Source: Paraescarpia echinospica (lineage: Eukaryota > Annelida > Polychaeta > Sabellida > Siboglinidae). Taken from it: a stretch of 64,000 nt of DNA. Below are positions 23,606 to 35,400 of the stretch, in pieces (within the stretch, counting starts at the first letter, position 1; each line of letters starts with the position of its first letter). Location: contig CM034539.1 in NCBI GenBank assembly GCA_020002185.1, positions 29,653,750 to 29,717,749 on the forward strand. Direction: 5' to 3'. Made by a program: the position numbers and the translations under genes. Below the pieces are notes generated by a model that saw only the letters and a program-made list of their open reading frames with translations, was not told the origin of the DNA and searched no databases.

Positions 23606-25405
23606 TATTTGACTGTGTGTATTGCTTGACCATGTGTATTGCTTGACCATGTGTATTGTTTGGCCGTGTGTATTACTTGGTCGTGTGTATTACTTGGTCG
23701 TGTGTATTGTTTGGTTGTGTGTATTGCTTGGTTGTGTGTATTGCTTGGTTGTGTGTATTACTTGGTTGTGTGTATTGCTTGGTTGTGTGTATTACTTGGC
23801 TGTGTGTATTGTTTGGTTGTGTGTATTGTTTGGTTATGTGTATTGTTTGGTTGTGTGTATTACTTGGCCGTGTGTATTACTTGGTCGTGTGTATTGTTTG
23901 GTCGTGTGTATTACTTGGTCGTGTGTATTGCTTGGTTGTGTGTATTGCTTGGTTGTGTGTATTGTTTGGTCATGTGTATTACTTGGTTGTCTGTATTACT
24001 TGGCCGTGTGTATTACTTGGTCATGTGTATTACTTGGTCGTGTGTTTTGCTTGGTCGTGTGTATTGTTTGGTCATGTGTATTACTTGGTTGTGTGTATTG
24101 TTTGGTTGTGTGTATTACTTGGTCGTGTGTTTTGCTTGGTCGTGTGTTTTGCTTGGCCATGTGTATTGTTTGGTCATGTGTATTGTTTGGTTGTGTGTAT
24201 TACTTGGTTGTGTGTATTACTTGATTGTGTGTATTGTTTGGTTGTGTGTATTGCTTGGTTGTGTGTATTGTTTGGTCGTGTGTATTGCTTGGTTGTGTGT
24301 ATTGCTTGGCCATGTGTATTGTTTGGTCATGTGTATTGTTTGGTTGTGTGTATTACTTGGTTGTGTGTATTACTTGATTGTGTGTATTGTTTGGTTGTGT
24401 GTATTGCTTGGTTGTGTGTATTGTTTGGTCATGTGTATTACTTGGTTGTGTGTATTGCTTGGCCATGTGTATTGTTTGGTTGTGTGTATTACTTGGTTGT
24501 GTGTATTACTTGATTGTGTGTATTGTTTGGTTGTGTGTATTGCTTGGTTGTGTGTATTGTTTGGTCGTGTGTATTACTTGGTTGTGTGTATTGTTTGGTT
24601 GTGTGTATTACTTGGTTGTGTGTATTGCTTGGTTGTGTGTATTGTTTGGTTGTGTGTATTGTTTGGTTGTGTGTATTACTTGGCCGTGTGTATTGTTTGG
24701 TTGTGTGTATTGCTTGGTTGTGTGTATTGTTTGGTCATGTGTATTACTTGGTTGTGTGTATTGCTTGGCCATGTGTATTGTTTGGTCATGTGTATTGTTT
24801 GGTTGTGTGTATTACTTGGTTGTGTGTATTACTTGATTGTGTGTATGGTTTGGTTGTGTGTATTGCTTGGTTGTGTGTATTGTTTGGTTGTGTGTATTGC
24901 TTGGTTGTGTGTATTGTTTGGTCGTGTGTATTACTTGGTTGTGTGTATTGTTTGGTCGTGTGTATTACTTGGTTGTGTGTATTGTTTGGTTGTGTGTATT
25001 ACTTGGTTGTGTGTATTGTTTGGTTGTGTGTATTGCTTGGTTGTGTGTATTGTTTGGTCGTGTGTATTACTTGGTTGTGTGTATTGTTTGGTCGTGTGTA
25101 TTACTTGGTTGTGTGTATTGTTTGGTCGTGTGTATTACTTGGTTGTGTGTATTGTTTGGTCGTGTGTATTACTTGGTTGTGTGTATTGTTTGGTTGTGTG
25201 TATTACTTGGTTGTGTGTATTGTTTGGTCGTGTGTATTACTTGGTTGTGTGTATTGTTTGGTCGTGTGTATTACTTGGTTGTGTGTATTGTTTGGTCGTG
25301 TGTATTACTTGGTTGTGTGTATTGTTTGGTCGTGTGTATTACTTGGTTGTGTGTATTGTTTCGTCGTGTGTATTACTTGGTTGTGTGTATTGTTTGGTTG
25401 TGCAC
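23606..25405. repeat. 17-bp minisatellite, about 105 units
   Basis: Units such as tgtgtattgtttggtcg and tgtgtattacttggttg repeat every 17 bp for 1.8 kb. From about 25040 to the end the two unit types alternate regularly, so the later part has a 34-bp higher-order period. The long Cys/Val/Leu-rich plus-strand frames (for example 23639-25429) result from a stop-free unit and look like membrane proteins only by composition. Confidence 0.98.
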
Positions 25406-25417
25406 ACACATACCAAG

Positions 25418-25810
25418 GATCAGTCATGAAAACACGGACGGAAGACAAATAACCCAAATGGCATGAAAATGTAGGAATCTGTACCTAAATAAGTTTTAAA
25501 TTCACAGAGAATAGCCATCAATAGCACACCAACATTAGAAGCAAATGTTGCTGGTGTGCTTTGCAACAAAAGATGGATGGAGGCCAACTACCTAGGTAGC
25601 ATGGTTTCTACAGAAAGACGTCGTAGGCAACCACATGCTAATGTTCAACAACTCCAGCTGTCCTCTAGGCTATGCTGCTGATACATATATAATCTGGGGT
25701 GTTTGCCAAGGATGGGTGCAATACTTGGAGAAATATGTACTACTGTAATGTAGTTGTCAATTTGCAAGTTTTAAATGTAGTTGCTTTCAAAACTTTGGAA
25801 ATTTGTTCTG
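25418..25810. repeat. Dispersed repeat, copy 2 (partner at 4660-5150)
   Basis: Related over its whole length to 4660-5150 in the same orientation, ending at the shared ttgcaagttttaaatgt block and aaaactttgga. It starts within 15 bp of the end of the 17-bp array. Confidence 0.85.
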
Positions 25811-26357
25811 ATAATTCTTGTAAGTATTTAGCAGAAAAAGTATTATTATCATAATTACTAGTTCAATTTGCAACTTGTTTGATGTTAAACTGGATTATCA
25901 GATTATCAGAGCATTAGCAATTTCCAAGTGGTGACTAGCAGTTTGAGGGGTGTGTTTTACATACCAAACGTAAGATTAATTTCTTACTAGGACATTCATT
26001 TTATTATCAAAAATATACACTGAAAAGTCTGAAATACACCATCTCTTTACCATGTCATAAGGTGTCATTTATACCTCTGTACATTACTGTTTCATATTTC
26101 TTTGATTACCAGACATTAATACAGTCTCATAACCACTTTTGCTAAAAGGAATCAAGAATCACTATTTAAAAAACCTGATGCTAGGCATAATTACTAAATA
26201 CAATGACATAATATTCTTGTAACTGTAAACTGTCAATGAGGTGCAACACTGTAGTTTCACCTAAGAGAAATAACTTGTCCCAGAGTGGGTAGATTGTTTA
26301 AATCTGATGTAAGTCAAACTTGAGTCAATATTTCCCAGCGAGTCACTAATGATGTTG
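25811..26357 (-). other. Presumed RMND1 3' UTR and downstream sequence
   Basis: Downstream of the RMND1 stop on the minus strand. A poly(A) signal AATAAA (plus-strand tttatt) lies at 26000-26005, about 350 bp after the stop. No other feature was seen. Confidence 0.5.
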
Positions 26358-26405
26358 TTATGAAACAGTGTACTTCTCCACCATTCTGATCACTTCAAAT
26401 ACCAC
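26358..26405 (-). CDS. RMND1: RMND1 last exon
   Basis: 16 codons, [15 protein letters not shown] and stop. Acceptor ttctgttgcag on the minus strand. It completes the C-terminal membrane-helix segment. Confidence 0.92.
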   Translation of the reverse strand: MVFEVIRMVEKYTVS

Positions 26406-29400
26406 CTGCAACAGAAGAAAACAGTCTCGCCAATGACCAACATCCATCCCCGTGAGCAAGGGGTGCCTCTGATTACATCAGTCTTTACGCTTCGAATCAA
26501 TGCTGTTAATGTATTGATATCATCATATCATTGTTTACAAGCTTTCATCTGGGGGTAGGGTAGTGGGCAGGGGCTTAGCCAGAGACCCATCTGCCCGTCT
26601 TCAAGACTGGCAGATGACTGGTCAAGACTGGCCATTACAACTTAATAGTTCCCAGTCTATGGGCCCACATCAATGACTATCATTGGCACAACTGACAGTG
26701 AAACAAATCAAATGGATCAGTATTAATTAAATAAATGGCTCAAATGACTCTGGTTTGTCATTGAAAAAAATAAACTGACCAATAAATACATAAATGATTG
26801 ATGTGACTGGCCTCCATTCGTGCACTAAAAGGTACGTTTTGATTAATTCAAGACTGGGAAAAAATTACTTCTGGTTAAGGGCGTGTTGGGGGGTCTGAGG
26901 TTTGATGAAAGTAATTTAGTCTGATATCGGATACAGATGTTCTGAGATGATCCCTAACTGCTGCAATAAAACAATTGTCTCACCTCGACGAGAATGAGAA
27001 TGATGATGATCCATTCAAGTCTTGAGCTGTGTTTGTCGTTGAGATGATCCCGAAGTAGATCCATCAGATCACAGCAGTGGGCCAGCTTCTGGTTTATCAC
27101 CTGCAAACCAGGGGAAGCTGATGCAGTTCGTTAAAGGGATACAAAAGTCAGGTTTCTGGCTTATGCACCTATGAGGTAATACAAACTAGCCATTTGCAAC
27201 TACAGTCAAATCAAGAATATCATGCTGGTGGATTACTAGAAAACCCTTGTTGAACATACACCTATATTTTATTGACGTATTATAGATCATATCAGAATGT
27301 TGATATCCAATATCAGATTAAATTACTTTTGTTTGGGGGGGTCTGAGGCAGTTTCATCTGGCATCGGACATCAATATTTTACGTTTCTGACCGATACTGT
27401 TAATGTACTGGTATCATCATAGTGGAGGGGCTTAAGGCCAGTTGAAAGTAACTTCATCTGATATCGACATTCTGAGATGATCCCTTAGGCCACACCATTC
27501 TAGAAGGGTTTAGCACTACTCCAATTGGGGACACCACTGGTCTTTGAGTTGGACTCATTGACTCTATTGACTATACTGGCAAAAATACCCACCCTCCTGA
27601 TGACGCTACATAAACTCATACAAAGAAGACAGTTTCCCAAAGTTTTTTACCAGTCGTAAATCTGAACTAGTGGACCGTTTGAAGATTTGTGCTTAAAAGT
27701 GTCCCCCCATGGCCCCCAAGGAGGATGATCTTTGTACACTCGGACCAAAAAAGTGTTTTATACTCCAACCTATCAGGTGGTATCGAAAAGTAAACTTTTA
27801 CATCAACCTGGAATTACTGAGGGTCTGGTGACCCCACTAAACAGGTTTTCACAACATCCCGCATGTTTGTTACAACTGTTTCAAGTTACTAACACATCAG
27901 GGACGAGAGTCCGGACCATCGTGGTCAAGTTCGAGTTGTTCAAGGACCAGGAGCTGGTACTGCAGGCGGCGATGAAGAAACGGCCTCATGGCATCTATGT
28001 CAACGAGGACTATTCGCAGAGGGTCATGGCAAGGCTGGGTGTCTGTCTGTTTGTCTGATGTCGCAAACCGTGTTTAGTGAATTATTATTGTTACATTTTT
28101 ACCAGTTTTGGGGTCCTTGGAAGCCCTAGGGAGCCCTTAGAATGATTCAATCAAATACAGATTTCTCGTGCATAGTGGCAGTGCCTTAAGATATGTCTAT
28201 GCAAAATTAGAGAAAAAGTTGTTGAACGGTTTTTGAGATACGGAAGCTAATGGCAGATCTCGGACGGCGGACGCAGAGTGATGGCAATAGTCCCTTGGAC
28301 ATTCGGACTAAAAATATAACTTAAACACTACTACTAGGTCTGAGGCATTGGACATCGATATTTTAAGCTTCTGACCGATACTGTTAATGTACTGGTATCA
28401 TCATAGCGGAGGGGTTTAAGGCCAGTTGAAAGTAACTTCATATGATATCGGACATCTACGTTCTGAGATGATCCCTTATGCCGCACCATTCTAGAAGGGT
28501 TTAGCACTACTCCAATTGGGGGCACCACTGGTCTTTGAGTTGGACTCATTAACTCTATTGACTATACTGGCAAAAATACCCATCCTCCTGATGACGCTAC
28601 ATAAACATATACAAAGAAGACAGTTTCCCAAAAGTATTTTACCTGTCGTAAATCTGAACTAGTGGAGAATCAGCCCTGGGTTAACTTTCATGTCAAGTTT
28701 ATATGTTCATAAATTAGAACCATTTGACAAATAATCTGCCAGGTGGCATAGTGTTAATATTGCTCTGACATGGTAGCAATCAACATGCAAAATTACTTTC
28801 TCCCATATATTATCAATTATATTTGCTTCGGCAAAAGTTCTGGGTTTGTTTTGCAATTTAATCTAGGCTAGGTCGTGTGTAGGCCACGGTTAGTTGGCTA
28901 TGGGTGGAAGTAGTGAGGAAATTATCATGAAAATTACATGATTTTATGTTTTTTACAAATAACATCAATTTAGTTGCTGTAAGCAAAAATTGCATCGGAT
29001 ATAAAAGTTGTTACTCCTCATTTGGAATCTACTGAGACATAATATGTTGATGTAGGATGTAACAGTTCAGAAATTGGGACAGTTTGAAGATTTGTGCTTA
29101 AAAGTGTCCCCCCATGGCCCACTGATCTTTGTACACTCGGACCAAAAATGTGTTTTATACTCCAACCTATCAGGTGGTATCGAAAAGTAAACTTTTACAT
29201 CAACCTGGAATTACTGAGGGTCTGATGACCCCATTAAACAGGTTTTTACAACACAACGCATGTTTGCTACAACTGTTTCAAGTTACTAACACATCAGGAA
29301 CGAGAGTCCGGACCATCGTGGTCAAGTTCGAGTTGCTCAAGGACCAGGAGCTGGTACTGCAGGCGGCAAAGAAGAAACAGCCTCATGGCATCTACCGTAA

Positions 29401-32400
29401 ATTCTGTATTTGTAGCCGCACCCCTAATTAAAGCCGCACCCCGACTTTGCCGTCATTGTTATCATTTTGGCTACACACTATTGCAATTAAAGCCGCGGCT
29501 ACAAATACAGAATTTACGGTATGTCAACGAGGATTATTTGCAGAGGGTCATGGTGAGGCGGAAAGAACTGCTACTAAAAGTGATGAAGGTAAGGGAAGAG
29601 GACAAAGTCACGTATTTGTCGTTTGGCAAACTGGTGGTAAGAGAGCGGCATGATGTCGCAAAACCATGTTTAGTGAATTATTACTGTATTGGTGAAATAA
29701 ATTTTAGAGCACTATGTGATTATGGAGCTATATAAATTTGGTATTTTATTATTATTTATATTAATTGTTTATGAAAATGATGTTATATGTATTTGGTATC
29801 TGCTGAATAAACATGATTCCAGTTCCCCACCCCCTATCACACACTACACCTAAGGATGCCAGTTCCTACCTTTGTCCTCCGGGCTATAGTGAGGTGGTTA
29901 CAGGTGCGAGTGTACAGAGGCTCCAATGTCTCTCGGTCCCAGTAGAAGTCCGGTGTGTCCAGCAGGTCAGAACTCAGGTTGACCAGATGCCTATAACACA
30001 AAAAGTAAAAATAGGTAAGTTCCTAAATCGTGCACTATCCAGTCATCAGGACTGCTCAAAGTGCTTTTTATCCTTTACTCCCTGGCAGACCTGTTCAATT
30101 GAACACCATCTCGACTTTTCTGGGAAGTATCCAGCCATGCTGTAATTAATGCACTATATTCGCACACAAGTATTCACCACTGTCTATAGCGAGGTACTCA
30201 TTCATACAGGAGAGTGAAATGGAGCAACGTAGAATGAACAAACTTGCCCAAGGTTCGACACCGCAGCACAGGATTCGAACCTGGGTTCTCTCGGTCAAGA
30301 GTTCAAAGCTATAGTCACTGCACTACTGCGCTCCATAAGACTGTCATATAAAAACCAATGCTATACTATTTTATTAAAGCTGCCCCCCACAATTACATTT
30401 TTCACCCATCTCATTGTAGAAAAGTTCTACTGTAAATCAAACCTACCAGGTATCTAGTATTCACGATGGCATGTTAGATTGTGCAAAAGCATCATTCAGT
30501 TTGAATTAAGTTATTGGATAAGCTATTTAATTTATTTTATATAACTTAAACGCTATAGCTTTGAAGATTTATGAGCTTGATTGACAATGGTCATTTGAGG
30601 AACAAGTTTTACGAGGGCATTTTCACAAACAAAAATAAAATTGGAAAAGTACATGTGTGTGAAGTTGTGCAGCAAACACACAATCAACTAGCTGATGCCA
30701 CATCTTTATTTACCGCAGATTGAAAAGTTCCCCAGTTTTCTGCAGCACTCTGGCTCTGGATATCCTTACTTTCCGTCCAGCTTTCAGATCCTGACCAATG
30801 AAAGAGAACAAGGGGTCAGGATAAATTTCAAAACAACATAGTTAACAACATTATATACTAATAAAAGTGTGGTTTATAAATTAATTATGGTAATTAGGCT
30901 ATATGTAGTCTTTCCAAATATTTTGTCTGACTCACTTTGGCTTCATCAGTGGACTGATTAAGTGAACTGTTCAAAATACTAAGAATACATGTTTCTTGTG
31001 AGCTAATTGACCCATCCAGAATGTGACCTGTTGCCTAGCAACGAGGTCCATCAAGCCATCAAACATGGTTGCCGAATACGTGGACCATTTGAAAATTCCA
31101 CCATTTTATTGAAATTCTGGCCCTAAAAGTTTTTCTTTTTGACAAAAACAAAGCAAAGTTGTTCCTACAGGAAAGATTGATTTAGCTGATGTCACGCCAC
31201 ACCAGTACTCTAATGCACATATACTACTTATGTAGACAAAGTTGGCGAGGCAAAGCTTGACGGAATTGAACAAATGTTGTAATCTAATGCTATATTTGGC
31301 TACACTGGTTTACATATTTTCCCTTTCCATATTTTAGCAAAATGTTACATAAACCATACCTTCGCTATCCTATTTTGTAACATCTTGCTAGGCATATTTA
31401 GACAAACGTTGTTCGATATACAAAAGAAGTTGTCTCTATAGAATGACATACTAGAATAACATACCTCCAAGACATATTCGACCGAGTCTACGAACCTTGC
31501 CATGGAGGCCTCCCAAATAGCAAGTTTCACTAAAATGAAATAACATTAGACAATAAACACACACAAGCAGAATATTCTAGTGTTAAGAAGATGATATCAA
31601 GAAATGAAGAACAGACAGTGTCGGTTTAAATCCAAGACATCCAGCAATTTTTTCAGTAGAATAAAGCATTCCAAGATATTAGGATTTCTGGAGTATACTT
31701 TGTTGGCCGAGTGGATTTGATTAGCCATTTAATACATACATTTGAGGTATGATTTAATTGGATAGAGTATGCAGAAGTGGGCCATAGTGGGCCAAGTGGG
31801 CCTTTTAGCTAGTGTGGTGTAGTCATTGTCAAACATCAAAAGATCTTGGGAAAATTTATTTATCTAAACCACCCAAGGAACTCTGCCACACACATCTAAA
31901 TACATGAGATATTGTTTTATTTCACTGAATTCTTCCCTAATTTGTTTTTACTCTTCTTCTGTGCTACAAAGCTCGGTAGAAAAAAACTATGTTAAATTTT
32001 GGAACAGGTATCTTGACAGACAAAATAGGAATGCAAATGGGTGATAGTTTTAATGGGGTTTTGTTTAGTGGAGGGATCTGTGACTGGTTATTACTTGGAC
32101 ATTTTATTTGGAGGAAGAGTTTGATGCTTAGTTTGGTTTGAAGTCGGTATAACCAACCTGAGAGTGCAAGACCATTGGAGAAAGCATATTTCTCCAGCTG
32201 TCTCTCTCCGTATGTCCCGTTTTCTCGACGCTCCAACTGGATTTCCTCCCCTGCCAGCCGAGTTGGGTGTCTGTATGAAAGAATGGTAAATTAAAATGAT
32301 TTTGAATCTTATAACCCATCTTGTGGATATGACTGAGAGTTGGTCGCATACGTTTGCAAAGTCACACAGAATGTACAGCGTTATGTACGAGTGTCTGCAG

Positions 32401-35400
32401 GTTTGTTTGTCAACATATAACGTGGGGAAAATAAATCACTCTAGTGTGGCCTGAGTGACGTCTAGTATTGATTTAACTGTTGGGATCAGGGAAATTTTTT
32501 TTTACATGCCATTGAAGTCCACTAAGTCTTAAAAAAGAAACTGCTAACAGCTCTTTTTTATATCCTGAAAAGACCAATTAATATATACTTGTATATTGCC
32601 CCAGAAAGCACAGAATGACATCAAGCTTTGGAAAAGAATCAGGTAGAACACGCCCCCCCCAGACCACCTAGTTTGACAATGTCACCTGTTTAAAAATCCC
32701 CCAACATACCCCTACAAGGCTCTTTTTCTATGTTTGTTCTAAATGATGCTAGTGCACCAAGAAAGGCCAAGCAGGTGGCTTAATCATTTCAGTACGACAG
32801 GCCGGTTTTCTGGCCGCACTGTCTGTGACGTTTCAGTACGACAGGTCGGTTTTCCGGCATTGATGATGTCTGCTATTCAAATCGTTTTTATTCATAACAA
32901 TCCACTATGTGGAGCCACTTGTTGTGTACGGTTGTCAAGGCAAATAAATTAGCTATTCAGCAGTGGTCATTGTTTATTATTGCTCAATAGTAGTTTACAG
33001 TGATTTTCACGGTTTTTAATGATGGATTATCAAAATCTGCGGCAGTCACAATGGTGGACCGCATTACTTCAACTAGAGATTTACCACCGTATGTTTTGGA
33101 CAGATTATTTAATAGCTTTATTGAAGAATCTTTGTTGGATGTTGACGATCGACATAATAACAATGTCGGCGAACTTAGTATACAACTGAGTTCAGCAACT
33201 GAAATTTTTTTTAAATCTTGGCGGCCATCTTGGATTGTTGGTTACCATGACGACAGAATGTAAACTGATATGGCTCATTTTATTCGCTGATTATCATACT
33301 TTCCGAAAATATATATCATTTCTACTCATAAAATGCATTTTTGTTGCTCAAATCTTGACTGGAAGTGAGGTAGTCCATTATCTTGCATATTCACTGGGAA
33401 TGCAGTATTCAGTGGTCACAGCTGATCAGGACTGTAGTACTGAAATGGTTAAGGCTTGGTACAAGCTAATGTATCAATACTTACTCAGTGTAGGTGAAGT
33501 CCATGTGTTCAAACTCTAGCTGTACCAGACTGCTGTCGTACGAGTCACACTGATGTGGCTGGATAAACCTCAGCACAGCCTCCCTCTGGTGACACAACAA
33601 ACTTTATTAAAGCAACACTGTCTGTTCCGTTGCAAGGAATTGGTCTGGGCTGGCGATTATTAGCACAAAGTTAGTTCTAGTTAATAACAATGTACTTAAT
33701 TTTTACACTCATATCCAGGGTACAACTCTGTTCAAGGGTGTTGACAATGAAATGCTAAGACTTAGGGATCACCTCAGAATGCCGATGTCGAAATTACTTT
33801 CGTTTGGGTTGGGGATTCAGAGGCAGTTTTGTCTAACGTCGGCCATCGATATTTTATGCTTCGGACCGATACTGTTAATATGTTGATATCACAATATCAA
33901 TGTTTACACACTTTCGTCTGAGGCGAGGGGTGGAGGGCTGAGGCCAGATAGAAGTAATTTAATCTGATATCGGACATCGATGTTCTGAGATGATCAATCA
34001 CACAATTATTAATATAGCTACTAAAAAGTGAGTATTAAAATTAAACATATAAAAATGCTAAAATTTTATTTCATTTCAGTTGTTTCCAGCAATCTGCAAC
34101 ATTCTATTAACTAACTAATATATATATATATATATATTATGGTTACAATGTTAAGGTATTTTGAGGTCTCATTCAATTAGTCAGCCTTTTTCAGAACACC
34201 ATCGGCAACCCGACCTTTCTATGCTGGCACTGAGGCCGGTCAATGCCAGGGTGCTTGTCGTCCTTAGTGGTTCTTTTACGACCCAAATTGAGACAGGACT
34301 GACATTAACGTGACAAGAGTACCTTATAATTCTAACATTGTGGATGCTATGTTACAGTAAGTTGTGACCAAATCTATTCTAACAATGTGGATGCTATGTT
34401 ACAGTAAGTTGTGACCAAATCTATTCTAACATTGTGGATGCTATGTTACAGTAAGTTGTGACCAAATCTATTCTAACATTGTGGATGCTATGTTACAGTA
34501 AGTTGTGACCAAATCTATTCTAACATTGTGGATGCTATGTTACAGTAAGTTGTGACCAAATCTATTCTAACATTGTGGATGCTACGTTACAGTAAGTTGT
34601 GACCAAATCTATTCTAACATTGTGGATGCTACGTTACAGTAAGTTGTGACCAAATCTATTCTAACATTGTGGATGCTACGTTACAGTAAGTTGTGACCAA
34701 ATCTATTCTAACATTGTGGATGCTACGTTACAGTAAGTTGTGACCAAATCTATTCTAACATTGTGGATGCTACGTTACAGTAAGTTGTGACCAAATCTAT
34801 TCTAACATTGTGGATGCTACGTTACAGTAAGTTGTGACCAAATCTATTCTAACATTGTGGATGCTACGTTACAGTAAGTTGTGACCAAATCTATTCTAAC
34901 ATTGTGGATGCTACGTTACAGTAAGTTGTGACCAAATCTATTCTAACATTGTGGATGCTATGTTACAGTAAGTTGTGACCAAATCTATTCTAACATTGTG
35001 GATGCTATGTTACAGTAAGTTGTGACCAAATCTATTCTAACATTGTGGATGCTATGTTACAGTAAGTTGTGACCAAATCTATTCTAACATTGTGGATGCT
35101 ATGTTACAGTAAGTTGTGACCAAATCTATTCTAACATTGTGGATGCTATGTTACAGTAAGTTGTGACCAAATCTATTCTAACATTGTGGATGCTATGTTA
35201 CAGTAAGTTGTGACCAAATCTATTCTAACATTGTGGATGCTATGTTACAGTAAGTTGTGACCAAATCTATTCTAACATTGTGGATGCTATGTTACAGTAA
35301 GTTGTGACCAAATCTATTCTAACATTGTGGATGCTATGTTACAGTAAGTTGTGACCAAATCTATTCTAACATTGTGGATGCTATGTTACAGTAAGTTGTG

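Larger units (their letters stand above)
27288..28096. repeat. Local duplication, copy A
   Basis: Matches 28335-29688 in the same order and orientation. Shared blocks are MITE-A, a segment with cattctagaagggtttagca, a segment with gtttgaagatttgtgcttaa, an ORF1-like fragment, and the end block cgtgtttagtgaattatta. Copy A lacks about 410 bp present in B (28666-29077), lacks B's 125-bp insertion, and has lost about 100 bp near 28033. Confidence 0.9.
28335..29688. repeat. Local duplication, copy B
   Basis: Tandem paralogue of 27288-28096, longer because it keeps 28666-29077 and has gained the inverted-repeat element at 29395-29519. The MITE-A part (28335-28478) is left-truncated. Confidence 0.9.

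Noticed and set aside
23639..25429. Frame of 596 codons resembling a Cys/Leu/Val-rich membrane protein
   Set aside because: Product of a 17-bp repeat; the apparent hydrophobic helices come from composition alone.
29813..30145. Plus-strand frame over RMND1 exon 8
   Set aside because: Antisense shadow of a confirmed minus-strand exon and of a SINE.
30240..30336. Functional tRNA gene
   Set aside because: The B-box-like motif and tRNA-like head belong to a dispersed SINE; no full cloverleaf with paired acceptor stem could be drawn.
32743..33263. Plus-strand frames in RMND1 intron 4
   Set aside because: Short, without family resemblance and without convincing splice sites.
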